Shown: one piece after another, positions 21,016 through 34,022 of the stretch
How positions within the stretch are numbered: the stretch's first letter is position 1
Layout: each line of letters opens with the position of its first letter
DNA from: Lycocorax pyrrhopterus obiensis
Lineage: Eukaryota; Chordata; Aves; Passeriformes; Paradisaeidae
DNA: 64,000 nucleotides
Direction of reading: 5' to 3'
NCBI GenBank assembly: GCA_014706295.1
Contig: JACSVZ010000002.1
Location: 108,124,547 to 108,188,546, forward strand
Notes under the pieces: generated by a model
The model's input: the letters and a program-made list of their open reading frames with translations, nothing else
Database searches by the model: none
Told to the model about the DNA's origin: nothing
Made by a program: the position numbers and the translations under genes

Positions 21016-23721
21016 TTAAAACAAGGACTGTGAAATAATAGCTGAAGGGAAGATTACAATGATAAGAGAGCTGTCCAGATGGATAGAAGCTAGAAATTAT
21101 ATTTTCCAAGAACCAGTCTTAGAACAAGTTCTACTTAATATCTTTATTTGTGACACTGCTTTAAAAAAATTTGGTATTAATAAACCATGGTGTGGATGTT
21201 GTAACGCTTGAAAAATCCCGCCAATGTTGACAGGAACAGGTGGATTGCACATTGTGAACAGGAATTAAAAATATAGGCTAAAATAGCATAGTAGAAAGTA
21301 AAGCATATGGTGACTAAATCCAGAATTTTTGGTTTAAATTGAAGGCTTATCAACTGGAGTTGGCACTTCAAGAGAGGGAACTGGATTTACTGGAAGATCA
21401 CAGGAGAACTTTCAGTAAAGACTGAGGAAGTTTAGCATTACAGTGCATAGTATTAGCAAGATGTTCCATGCTTATAAAATAATATAAATTTGAATCAAAA
21501 TAGAGAAAGGCTAATATAATAATAGGAAGAGGTATTTTAAAATGTTTAAAAGGCTATTTAAACTATCAAAGTAGAAGTTTTAGAGGAGATATGATTATTC
21601 TTTAAAATTCAAAGATGGAATAATTTTTAGGCATAATGCTCTTACAAAAGGCTTTGTATATATAAAGTGTGTAACTATTCAAAGAGGGAAACCCTGTATG
21701 TGCTTTTCAAATGAAGTAGTAGGCAAGAAACCCTCATTGTCTAAATATGATGCTCGTGAAGTTTATGAAGGGTTTTACAGACTCGTACTTGCTTTTAATA
21801 TGCTGGCAATATTTATTGCGGTGTCTTTTATTGAATTCAACTTATCCCATGGATAATGGATTCACTTAATTTGTGTATAAGGCAGGAAAGAATTTTTACA
21901 AGTTTTGATGCACAGTGTAGACTCCAGGGAAACTTTAATTCCCTTTCTTCCAAATTTGGAAGGTATCAAAGACAGAAAACAGCAAGGGATATCATCAATA
22001 TTGACTTAGAATCAGAAAGTAACTTCTCCTCAAATGCAAGTATCATAAGCCCTTGTTTTGGAATTCCTCATTTGTTTTTGCATTTTTTTTCCTAGAACGT
22101 CTGATATTTTAATTCTTTGGATCAGAGTATTTGAGAATATTTCACACCCTGAATCTTTTTTTTTATCACAGATCGAAGTAACATTCCTTCTCTCCCCAGG
22201 CAAGTATAGCATGTCCCACAATATCGCTTTTTATTAAAGATCTAAGCCTTTTTTAATAAATCCCAAGAAGTCTCTGTCATGTTCTCTGGTGGATGTACAA
22301 AGAACAGGTAGATGAACTAGATTTTCTAAAGGGTTCTTGTGGAATTAACATTGATTATAGACTGTAATTCCATTCTCCACCATGATACTGAGAGCTAGCT
22401 AGAGTTTACAACAGAAGTGAGCCTTATTCTCAATTCTATGCTGCAACCTCCTCATGAATACTGTTTTTAAAAGTCCATTAACTTTTGCAGAATGGTATAC
22501 CCAGATATTTGCTAAGCAATTTTTGCTGTGGCAGAGCCTAAGACCGTGTAGTTACTTTTTAAGAGGATTTAATATGAAGAACCTAAATATAAACATCTCT
22601 TTTAAGAGCTCTGATCAGAATATATGTGACAACTACTATAAAAGTAATGAAAGAACCTTGCTGGAACACTTTTGCAAAAGGCAAAAGTGGCAGTCTGACA
22701 TTGAATGCTGGCCAAAATAACTATTGTTTAACTCCAATTAATGAATCAAACACAATTTGTTAAGGCAAATGAGGGAATCTAGTTCAAAGTTGCATGTTAT
22801 TATTTTTCTGGTAGAGATTTGGCTAAGTTCCTAATACATTAGTCTGTCATTCAGACAGGTTTCTGTTGAAGACAGAGCTGTAGTCTACATGCATTTCATG
22901 GAGCTGTAGACATGTTCCTCTGTTCTCCCTCCTCTCTTTCCTACAGCATCAGATGAAAACTTTTTCTGGAAGATGAATCTTCCTAGAAGGGAAACTCCCT
23001 AAGACAACTTTCAGTATTTTTATATAAAACAGTAGTATAAGGAAAAAGGTAGTATAAAAAAAAATTCTCAGGAATTGCCCATGAGAATAAAAGCCAGAAC
23101 AAAAATTAGTCACAACCATTTGGGATTCTATGTGAAAACACAGAATTGCCCAAGGATGTCTTTCTCTCCTCTCATTTTCTGTGCAAATTTATTATTTAGG
23201 TTCATCTGATTAAGAGAAATAGTTATTTTAACAAAGGCAGTATGAATTTAACAAATTGCAAGATGCCTTCAAACCTCAATTTTCTTATAATCAAGAAGAA
23301 AAACTTTAATACTCTGGAGAAAACAGTCTTTTGGTGATGTTTATATACTGTGCATGTCAGAAAAAAATAAATATTGTTACAGACACAAGGGGGAAAGTAG
23401 AATGACTAAACAGGTTCTGAAAATATTACTACAGCTGATACTAGTTTTGCAGCTTTATCATTTTGTAATTCTATTACTACATTTTCTACTGCTACATCTG
23501 ATAGTGCTATGTCTGGTCTGCTTCCTTGCTCTGCTGAATGCAAATATCCTATGTAAAGGTATTTATACTGTATTAAAGGAACTATGCAAATAGTATAAAG
23601 AAAATTAAAAATGTGTACTGAAATGTAAAGCTTCAGCTAATGAATGGCATGCATTTAAATAGCCTTGAGAATCTGAAATAGTCATTTGCCAAAAAGGCTT
23701 CTTTTGACAGCTGTATGTATA

Positions 23722-23752
23722 TTTTCATTCTATTTTCATTCTATTTCATTAA
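23722..23752 (+). repeat. Short tandem repeat TTTTCATTCTA
   Basis: Two and a half copies of an 11-bp unit: ATTTTCATTCT, ATTTTCATTCT, ATTTCATT. Confidence 0.75.
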
Positions 23753-24977
23753 CTGTTGTGTCTTGCTTTCTCATATGTGAGTAAAGGTAGCAAATTGACA
23801 TGTTTGCAGGGTATTGTTTTACAGCATTTCATCTTTTTTAGAAGAAAGTAACTAAGACCCAATGTTTCTTTGGCTTCTCTTGACAAAGAAATTTGTGCAG
23901 CTCTAACTTACTTCGTCATTTTCCTCTCACACAAATAATTGCATTTAGCAGAGTTTCCTAGGACATGTCTCCCAATTGTCCTTGAATATGCCCTTCTCTG
24001 GGAACAACATAAACCCCAAGGTCTTACTCTTTTTTTTTTTCTTCCCTGAGGATCAGTGAAATATGCAGATACGAATATTTTTGAGAATTACAACGTTTTA
24101 AAAGCCTCTGTGCAGGGGATTGGGAACTGCAAAAGGGCAGTAGTATCTCTTGTGAATGAAGAAACAGATAACTGTTATTAATCTCAAGGAAAAGAAAAAG
24201 AAGGGAACAGAAAAATTTAAAACTCAATTTCCAATGTTGTGCTGCTGAAATAAAAAATAGTGAACTTTCATTTCACAAAGTTTTGACATATTGCAAAATT
24301 CTCCTTCCTTTCTAATTTTTTTTTCTTTACGCTCATGTGAACTTTTGTAAATGTGTGTTACTGTCATTAGGCAAATTCAGTTAGTGAAAATAGAACTGTC
24401 GGTGAAATGCCAATGACGTATTTGTTTTAATCAAATGGCAGCTAGAGCTTCTGTGACTACAATTAAGAGACACAATGCTACCAATACGTGTGACAAGTTT
24501 AATATACAGGCAGTACTTTGGCTTTCTTACTGTTACTGTTCTCTGTGCATCTAGAATTGCTACCAAAAGTAATGGAGAAGGTTTGCAAAAGAGATGCTGT
24601 TTCACTAAATATGGGATGAAGCAATGAGGGGTTTTCTAGAGTATCAATTAGATGGTGACTAGATGAGATGAGCATTCTTTTTATTTCTGTTCAAAAGATA
24701 CACTCGTGATCAAACTCGTGTGTATCTGTGTGACAAGTTTTAGGGGAAAGTGCTTCAGAGAGTTTTTCTTTATTACCTTCTTAATTTAACTCCATAATAT
24801 TTTAAAAATACTCTCTTTAAACGGTACTGTGTATAGTTTCATTCTGTGCTCTGAAATGAACATTTTAAGAGAAAATATAGTCAGTGATCTCAGTAATGCT
24901 ACTACACTATCCACAACATATGAAAAAATTGCATACCTGATTAGCTAATGCTTCTAAATGAAAATTTCCCAATTACA

Positions 24978-25062
24978 TTGTTTATGTTTGGATTCTCCTC
25001 AGTTTTCTGTGGCCAGTAAGTTTGTTTACATTTGGATCCTTCTCAGTTTTCTGTGGCCAGTA
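24978..25062 (+). repeat. 44-bp direct tandem duplication
   Basis: Two adjacent copies at an offset of 44 bp, each containing the identical segment TCTCAGTTTTCTGTGGCCAG or its near copy (CCTCAG in the first). A few mismatches show it is not brand new. It looks like a replication-slippage duplication. Confidence 0.9.
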
Positions 25063-27536
25063 AAGAACAAAAGCAATTAAAATATTTGGAGAGATTACTT
25101 CATTTCAAACAAAAGAAACTGTTTGCATTATTGGTTTAAGAAAGGTGAGTAGATAATATATCATTTTGAGTTTACTAATCTTAATTTGAATGATTTGGTG
25201 TTGGGTATAACCAGTAACATCTGTTCTTTTAGAACTAGTTTAAGTCTGTAAGGTTATTTCTCTATATGTTTATCTAACTCTTTAGTTGACTTCAGCACTG
25301 CAAAGCAGGGTTTGCCAGAACTGGTATTAGTCCTGTATATGTGATCATTTATTTTGTTCCCAGTCACCTAGTCTGACAAGGGGTGCAGTTTGAAAAAAAA
25401 AAAGATGGATATATACCTTCCACATACCATCCATTCTGCAAAGCCAGCTATGACCTTAATCAAGACCATTAAGCATCATCCTTCAGGAAGATAGGGGAAA
25501 TGAAAGCTGCTTAGTTGAATTGTATTGAAATGTAAAATTCTTAATTCTTATGCATATCTCTTAAACATTATTTAAGGAAATGTAGGAATTATTCAGAAGC
25601 TAAGTCAATGCTGGCATTGAGAGTCAGTCAAATGGAGTCTTGAGTGAACATTCTTAGAGATTTATGTAAAGATGTATTATGTTGTTGTGTAGCTGACATT
25701 GAAAATCATGTGATGTCCTCGCTGACAAAGCTGCAGCTGGATGGGTGACTTCACTGGTGGTTAGAGTATGTTGATCTCCTGCCAAATTTTGCTACACACA
25801 GGAATACATGTAGTATATTTCTCACTCCACTAAATTACATAGATTCCTAGGTTTTACAAATGCTTATTGCCCAGCTGGCTTTAGGATAGACCAAAATAAG
25901 CAGGTACGTAGGGTGGCCAAGTTCTGGGACAGTGTTAAACAGCCTTTGTAAGAGACAGAGGAAGTGGATGGCTGTACAGCCCTGTCTACCTACACTAAAT
26001 TTGGTGGCTGTTGTCTCCAAAGAACCAGTTCAGATCAATGGTCAGCAGCTGGTTTTACCTCCTTCTTGCAACAGCTGTTGCATCTTGCTCTGCTCATCTC
26101 TCGGGCTTTATTTGAAGGTCAGCAGCCCCCTTCTGTCACTGAGCCCCCAGCCCAGCCTCATCCTTTCCTCCTTCCCGTGGCAGGAGCAGATGTGCCTAGC
26201 ACACAACATGGCATCCAGCATGGGAGGATAACGCGTGTAACCCTTCCATAAAACTCTCTATGGGGCGTTATGTTGGCTGCTATCTGTGATTTTTAAATCA
26301 AATCATTTTGTAAATGAGGGATTTTTCAAGAACAAAAGCGGGAAAAGAATTCTGGACCCTTTTGACACTCTAGAGCCTTCTGAAACCTCCATGGTCTGTC
26401 TCAGGCCTCTCCCCGGCTTCATATCCTGGAAAGTTGCTGAGCTCTCACAGCCCCCATAATCCCCACAGGCCTTTCCTGTTTCCTCCTATGCTGCTTCCCC
26501 AGTGTTTACTAAGACCCTCTAAACCTTCCTACCTCAGCAGATACACAGTGTCTATTTGAGCTCCCAGGTTCCTCTATCCCAACTCACTCGCATGTGAAAT
26601 GCCCTTTGCCACCACCTAGTTTTGTCTACATTGTTGAGGTGCCTCAAGCCACTTCTCTGATTATTTTTGAGATATACATGCCCAGAAACATGTTGCTACC
26701 CAGTCTTTATCCTACTATAACTCAGATAAATAATTATCTCAAAACAGCTTTCATAAAACTATGAATCATTTATTTTGTTCCCAGTTACCTGAAATTACTA
26801 GTAGCCTTTAACTCTGGTCTGTGTTGGTTTGAAAGACTGTCCAAGAGTCTTTCTTCTGGAGTTTAGATACTGCATTCTCCATAAGTCATTCTCCCAAGTT
26901 CCCTCACTCCTCTGTAGGGTAAAATGGTCCCCCTGCAAAAATGTTCGGTAGTGAGGGGATTCACCTGTGGAGATGCTCCCCTCTAGTCCTAATCACTATT
27001 TGTCTACGGATCCCGGTTTATTGTCCTATATTAAGTGGCATAAAATCAAGCAAATATGTCTTTTATCATTTGGGGGGGAAAACAGTATATAAAAAAGTAG
27101 ATTCTTGAAAAATAAACACATAATCTTTTATTTTTCTTTTTTAGTAACTTACCACTCCTACTTGCCCTGTCACTTTACATGAAAGCATCTTGTACCCATC
27201 TTTAAAGCTCTTTTACCTTCTACTTCTATCTTTGTAGCTGTGCTATTATTTGTTCTGGCCCTAATGTGATTGGCTTGCAGTGTTTCATGCATTTCTGTAA
27301 CAATTTTTCTCTTATTAGTTGTGATATCTGAAGGCAATTGACAATTAATAAAGACTAGGGAAATTACCCTTGAAGGCTTTTAAAGTTTTCTTCTACTTGT
27401 ACCATATCTTGACAATAAAATAATAAATTCTATTAAAATAGAAGGCTCCAGTTTGTTGGAAGAACACAGTTAAGCTGCACCCAGCAATATAATACTATAT
27501 CATGTCAACTACTAAATTTATATCCTGTAATTCACA

Positions 27537-28860
27537 GAACCACAAAATCATGGAATGACTGAGGTTGGAAAACACCTCTGGAGATCGTTTTATCCAAACC
27601 ATGTATTCAGAGCAGGGCCAGCTGGAACAGGTTTCTCAGGACTGTGTCCAGCTGGATTTTGAGTATCTCCAGTGATCGAGACTCTACCAACTCTCTGGGC
27701 AACCTCTTCCAGTGCTTCACTACTCTCGTAGTAAAAAAGTTTTTCTTTCGCTTTAGTGAAATTTCCTGTGTTTCATTTTGTCATTGTCCCTTGTATCACT
27801 GAGAACAGCCTGGGTCCACTTCCTTTGTTCCAACCCTCAAGTGTTTATGCACATTGACAAGATCCCACTTGAGACTTTTCCAGACTCAGAAGTCACAACT
27901 CTTTCACCCTCTGATTGCATGTCAGAGTCAGATGCTCACAGACATTAATCACTTTTGTAGCCCTTTGCTGGACTCTTTGCCCGTTGGCCCATCCTGTCTG
28001 GATGGTGGCATGACCTTCTTGTGTATCAGCTTCCCCTCTGTTTTGGGTCATCTGTAAACTTTCTAACAATACACACTCTGTCCTACCTATGACTCTGTCC
28101 CACTGTCCAGGTCACTAATGAAGATGTTTAGCAGTATCAGATCCCTCAGTGCCAGCCTGAGGTACGCCAGTAGTGCCTGGCCTTCAGCTGGACTTTGTGC
28201 ATCTGATTGCAACCCTTTGAGCCCAGAAGTTGAGCCAGTTTTCAATCTACCTCACTGTCCACTTATCTAGCCCATACTTCAGTATTTCATCTAAAGATGT
28301 TATGGGAAACAGTGTCAAAAGCCTTGCTAAAGTCAAAGCAAACAGTATTCACTGGGTTTTTTTCCTTGTCCAGGAAGGTAGTCACTTCATCAGGTTGGTC
28401 AGACAGGATGTCTCTCATAAATCCATGCTGACTCCTTCCAGTCACATTCTTATCTTTAATATGTTTGGGTATGGCTTCCAGGATTACAGAGTCAATCACC
28501 TTCCATGGTATTGAGGTGAGTTTTACGGGCCTGTAATCCTCCTGCTTGACCTTCTTGAAGATAGGAATAATATTTGCTTTCTTCCAAGCCTTGGGAACCT
28601 CCCACAAAAACCACAACTTTTCAAAGATTATCGAGAGTGGCTTTGGAATGTCATCAGCCAGCTCCCCCAGCACTTAGTGCCATGGATCTGTGTATATTCA
28701 CTGTGTCTAAATGTTCCTTAACCTGATCCTCTTCCACTGAAGCCTTCCTGGCTCCAGACTTTCCCTCTGGTCTCAGGGATGTGGGATTCCTGAAGACAGG
28801 TCTTACCAATAAAAACAGTGACAAAGAAAGTGTGGAGTACCTTGGCCTTTTTCATGTTGT
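27537..28860 (-). mobile_element. CR1 LINE fragment with reverse-transcriptase remnant
   Basis: This is the largest CR1 copy in the window, about 1.3 kb, 5'-truncated, with its 3' end at the left (reverse complement of the GGTTGGA...CATTCTGTGATT tail, degraded). On the minus strand 28673-28287 stays open for 128 codons and reads as CR1 ORF2: WKKANIIPIFKK, DYRPVKLTSIPWKV, SQHGFM and CFDFSKAFDTVSH, which cover the RT finger and palm motifs up to the FDFSKAFD block. The catalytic F/YADD block is not present downstream in an intact frame. The element is dead. Confidence 0.92.
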
Positions 28861-29509
28861 AGTAGAGGAGTTATACAGAAGCAGCAATTGAACACAAGTT
28901 TCCACTGCTAGGAGTCAACAAAGCAGAGTTAATATGACCCTCAGATATATCGAGATATATATTGAGATTAGGAGAAAAAGCCAGAAAATTTACATCTGTA
29001 TCCAGTACTGGTGAGAACACTGCTAGAACAAAGTACCTAATTCTTATGGTAAAGAATTTAAAAGCAACAGCTAAAAAGCTGCACTTAGGATTTGAAAATT
29101 GGTATATACTCTACATGGTGAGAGATTGTAAAAGCTCAGCGTGCTAAAAAAAGAAGAGTGAAGGAGCTGGAGACTCGTGCTGCTGAAGATCTTAAACCAA
29201 GACCAGAAACCTTTAAGAATAATTACTCCCTAAGCCCAAAAGTATTACTTAAGTACAAATTAGTGAGCCTATTGGTAGAGGAGTAGACCCAAAATGTAGG
29301 AAAGGACAAAAGATCAAGTACTGTAGCAGTTTTTTCTGTTTAAGTTTCCGTAATTTTGAATGGAGATTAACTGTTACATCTGTATACTATATGACACCAA
29401 AGACACTGACCCCAATTGAAAGTTCTAAAGGCAATTGAAGAAAAAAGAAACATTTTTATGCTTGGCATAATTTTAGTATTAGATAACAGTACATTCTCTG
29501 TAATTATAC
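28861..29509. other. Spacer between two CR1 fragments
   Basis: About 650 bp between two CR1 copies that point away from each other (5' ends facing). Nothing recognised. Confidence 0.6.
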
Positions 29510-29885
29510 AGCTTGGAAAAGAGAAGGCTTTGGGGTGACCTAGTTGTGGCCGTCCAGTGCCTGAAGGGAACTACAAGAAAGATGGAGAGAGACATTTTAC
29601 AAGGGCATGTAGTGACAGGATAAGGGGAAATGACTTCAAACTGAAAGAGAACAGGTTTAGATTAGATGGTAGAAAAAAATTCTTTACGGTGTGGGTGCTG
29701 CAACACAGGCACAGGTTGTCTAGAGTAGTTGTGGGTGCCTCATCCCTGGAATTGTTGAAGGCCAGGTTGGATGAGGCTCTGAGCAACCTGGTCTAGTGGA
29801 AGGTGCCCCTGTCCATGGCAAGAGGCTTGGAATTAGAGAATCTTTAAGGTTCCTTCCAACTCAGGCCATTCTGTGATTCTATGAT
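29510..29885 (+). mobile_element. CR1 LINE 3' fragment
   Basis: Starts in 'ggctttggggtgacctagttgtggcc' and runs through 'aggataaggggaaatgac', 'agattagatggtagaaaaaaattcttta', 'gttgaaggccaggttggatg' to the terminal CATTCTGTGATTCTATGAT. Plus orientation, 5'-truncated. Confidence 0.95.
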
Positions 29886-31398
29886 CTAACTGGTGAGCTT
29901 GGGTGTCCACAGTTCTTCCTGAAATCTTGGCCTTGTGCTTGTCCCAAGACCTACATTGTGACCTATTTTCATGCAAAGGGCTGTCCACATGCACAAGTTC
30001 CCATCCAGTGGAAATCAGGACACAGAGGAGAAGGAGAGATGGTGGGAACATGGGATGATTTCCTTTTTTCCATCAGGACACGGCTGGGGTTCTCTGCTTG
30101 ATGTTGGAGCTCCCTTAAGTTTCGCTCTACGTGCTAGTATATACATAGAACTGTTATACTCCAAAAGTTGTTTTCAAATTGCATGACAAATATATACCTA
30201 TTGATAACTTCACATATTTCACCTTGACTATGACTTTCAAATGGCTTACATTTGGTGTTTTTTTCCCCATCTACTTTATAATGCTCAAATATAATCTCCA
30301 AGTATGTGTCCAACTTTAAAAAAAATTTAACATTGCCTTGCATTACTAGGGCAGAACTTTGAACATGGAATTAGATATCTCGGTCTCTACTTGGTGCTTT
30401 GGCATTCCTGAAGACACACTGTTCTTACTGAGATAATTTTCAAGTTCTATAGAATTTTGTTATGATGTTCTGGTTTAGTGGCTACAGAAACCACAAAAGA
30501 CGACCCTTTGTGATTTCTACATTATGTAGAGTACATCTTGGATAAATTTATAATCCCAGAAGTATTCACTTAGAGTTTCTTCATCCTGACTGCATCCCAT
30601 ATTAAAATCTTGCACTTGTATCAGTTTAATGTCATGAAGATCTTTCCTGCAAAATCTCAGCCTTGTGGCTTGCGTTCACAAGAATTGTTAAAACTCTGAC
30701 AATAACAGAGTAATTAACAGATGAAACGCTTGTTCAATTAATGCGTTGATCCGATCTTATTTTGTCATGGAAAGAGGAAGCTGACCAGGTCCACCTCATC
30801 CACCCTGCATTAGTGATACATTAATTTAATATCATCACCTTAAGTAGCTTATACACACGCACATACAATTTTCTTTCACTCACTCATGCTCTTTCATGCT
30901 ATTCAGTTTTACATGCTTTACAAGGATAGGTGTGGTTGTTTCTTTATTTCTCTAATTCCCTCACCATGTTCTGTTTAAGTTATTCCATTTGTAAGCATAG
31001 ACAAGTTGGTACACGCACGTTAGTTTCGGCACACGTTTAACATTTATTATTTTAGATGGTTTTTTGAGATTATAGAGAAAGAGGTCTGGAAAACCAGAAC
31101 ACTTTTCCATCTAATTAATTTATACCCTTTCTTGTAATCAGTTTAGTTTATGTATCTTTTTTTTCTTTCATTTGATCTCTAGTTTTGTCTGACATTCAAA
31201 AGAATGAACATCTTATTAAAAAAATAAAATTAAACTGTTTTAATTTCCTTCTTCATTGTGTTGCTATGAGCAAATGACATTGAAAAGCTTTTATCTTTAC
31301 ATTATTTCATTGTTGACTACCACAGAATAAGAGAGCTTTAGCTAATTATGAGAAAATTAAGCAGACCTATGTTCAAATTACATTAGAATATCATATAC

Positions 31399-31467
31399 TA
31401 TCTATATTATTATCTGCATATCTGTATATATCTATCTATCTATATGTATATAGATATATATATCTCA
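31399..31467. repeat. Imperfect TATC/TA microsatellite
   Basis: Contains TATCTATCTATCTATATG followed by TATAGATATATATATCT. The two halves are partly complementary (TATCTATATG... and ...TATAGATA), so it can also form a hairpin. Confidence 0.85.
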
Positions 31468-32834
31468 TTGAGATATGCAGATCCAGCAGACAGAGACCTG
31501 CATTGTGAGGGTGCACAACTGTGTGGACAGCATGAACTGTCCATTACAGGGCAAACCTTCCTGGATTTTGCACCTTGAAACTTGTTCTTGAACTTTTTGT
31601 ATGAAGAATTAAACTAAACATTAGAACCGAGGGTTGGTCCTTCAGATTTCAGATGATATCATAAACCACTATTTTGCTGGATTTCAGTACCAGAAATATG
31701 GTGATGACAGTCCTCCTTTTGGGCCTGCCACTGCTTCTTGGAGCTTTTCATAGAAATTCAAATCTTTGCAAAGTAAATGCAAATTAGATGTTTTTGTTTT
31801 ATGACTTTGTCCTCACTTATTAGAAGACTAAGTAAAAACGTGAAGATGGTTGCAGAAGAGTACAATCTTGTCATACATAAAAAAATAAGCAAAAAGTTTC
31901 TAAGGGGAAAGACGTTTTTTCATAGTTTTCAGTTACAGGGAGCTGCAACAAAAATGTGCTAATCAGGATGCAGGAAGGAAGAGAAGGAAGAAAATATGAG
32001 TGAGTAATCAATAACATGCAACTGGATTTTTTAAACCACCCAGAGAACTGGTATTAGAAAGGGGGAAAAGAAAGAAAAAAGGATGAATACAGAAACCAGA
32101 CATTATTGACATAAATGGTGGTGTTCAAACACAAAAACAGAGATCCCTGAAATGACTCATCAGTATTACTAAGGTATTTTATACAGTATCATTTGTCCAT
32201 CTGTAAAAAATAAGCCTTTACCTGCAGTAAAGAAGTTTATGTCTCAGACATTTAAGAATAAAAATGTCCTTTTTTCCAGTTAAACTTATATGAATGGAGT
32301 TTATAATATACACATCTTTTGCTTGGCTATTGTATACTGATGTAGGAATTCATTACAGAATTCATAGCATTGGACTTACTCAGACTCAGATACAAAACTC
32401 CCCCAGCCTCACCAGCTGATTGCCAATGGAAGCCAAAACATTTATAGTGCCACCTTATTCAATTGTTGATATTCATGGTGCTTGAATTCCTCACCTTTAT
32501 CTATCATCATCTTTACTCTCCAGCCCTCCAGTCTTTCCACATCCTTTGTGCTCCACCCAATGGCTTTGGGGAAGTCCTCTTTCATGTTTTCATACTTCAG
32601 GGAACCACCATCCCTCCGAGGCTCTCATTATCCTAGGAAAGGAGGCTGCTGCTCAGTATGGCGTACAGTGAGTCAGTCAAACTGTGTTTACGGACTTTGC
32701 AAAGATAGCATTTCTTTTTCCTGTAGGACAACAGTGTGCTCAAGTCAACCTCCTTCCTCATTTTCTCTCCTCCCAGTCCTCTCCCTTCCCATCCCCAGGG
32801 ACCGAAAGGCTGAGCAAGCCATGCAGGACGGTGC

Positions 32835-33310
32835 TTGAAAATTATGAAAAAAATAACTACAGAGAAATTAGAGGAGGGATAGCAAGAGTGAAAAGGGAAC
32901 ATGAGGGAAGAGCTGAATGAACAGGTGGGTAAGAAATTCAGAAAGGAGAGAAAATAAATTAACGACTAGAGACAGTAAGGTAACAAGATTGTGCAAGAAG
33001 CAAAATAAAATAACGAAATAAATCAAAAAATATGGGAATATGAAAATAATTAGGAACAAGGAAAAGTGTATCAAAGAAAAATAAAGCTCCATTGAAAAGC
33101 CAGCTTTAAAAAAAAAGATTTTTTTCTTTTCAGTGGTGGAGAAGAAATAAATACTACTTTGAGAAATGTCTCAGCATAAGCTAGGGACATGATTCACAAA
33201 AACTGAGATATGAAAACAAGGAGGAAAGTTGAAAAAAAAAATAAGGGGGAAAGTTGCAAAGGGAGAAAAAAGAAAGGTAAGAATGGAAGATAGAGGAGGA
33301 GTAGTGAAGG
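32835..33310 (+). repeat. Purine-rich (A/G) low-complexity tract
   Basis: The plus strand is dominated by A and G over nearly 500 bp, and it follows a pyrimidine-rich stretch (about 32745-32805). The composition switches strand at about 32815-32835. Confidence 0.7.
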
Positions 33311-33992
33311 CCTTTTTCATGTTTGTTCTGCCTTCTTTCCTTAGTAATGAGCGGGGAGTGTTTGCCTAATGGAGTCTCAGCCCCAGGGCAGACAGGAGTG
33401 CCTCAGCTCACCTGGTAGCCAGCACCTCTCCCCATTTCAGGAGTGGTATTCACAGGTTGGAAAGAGACTCCAGGAGAATCCCAGCACATGCCAGCAAGGA
33501 GAAGGAATGAACACCTCCATACCAAAATTCATACTCCCCTCCTCTTCTAAACAGAAGAAAAAGAAGGTGGCTTAGTGTTGGCGGTAGAGTTCAAAAAGCT
33601 CTCAGCACTTCTCCCCTGTGTGTGTTAACATAGACTCCTAAAGTGTTTTTATAAATAGGATGGGGAAGACCAGTTTTCTTCATCACCTGTGCTGTTTTCA
33701 GCTGGTATAAAACCACTGGCCTCGTGGTAGTGACTGCCTTTTCGCCTCCATTGATGCCGTCTGTTGCCTAACGGGGCACTGCAGAGTTGGCCAACACAGT
33801 GGTTGTGCATTATTCAGCAGTCCAACCGATTTAGTTTAAGTAGTTTCCAGTCTGTAAGCAGGCAAGTAGACTGTAAGGAAAACAAAGTTCAGGTTAGACT
33901 TGTCTCATCTGCAGAAGGCAAATTCAAGGGTCTGTACCCTCATTAGCATATGCATATATTCTTAGGACTTTGCTTGGGTAAAAAAACAAAAA

Positions 33993-34022
33993 AGCGCACA
34001 CAAACACACAAACAAACAAACA
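33993..34022 (+). repeat. CAAA/CA-rich simple repeat
   Basis: Run of CACA and CAAA units (ACACAAACACACAAACAAACAAAC). Confidence 0.85.

Larger units (their letters stand above)
13571..27536. other. Intergenic, about 14 kb with no recognised gene
   Basis: AT-rich DNA upstream of the desmocollin gene. Open frames are short, mostly under 110 codons, and lack family motifs. Small repeats inside it are listed separately (14081-14118, 14764-14867, 20990-21015, 23722-23752, 24978-25062). No CR1 copy was recognised in this stretch, which is the longest CR1-free interval outside the gene. A C- and T-richer patch spans about 26090-26620. Confidence 0.7.

Noticed and set aside
23354..23593. 79-codon hydrophobic, leucine-rich frame resembling a membrane protein
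   Set aside because: The leucines come from a CTA/TTA-rich low-complexity stretch; no start context or homology supports it.
28287..28673. Reverse-transcriptase-like frame as a host gene
   Set aside because: It is the RT remnant of a truncated CR1 copy.
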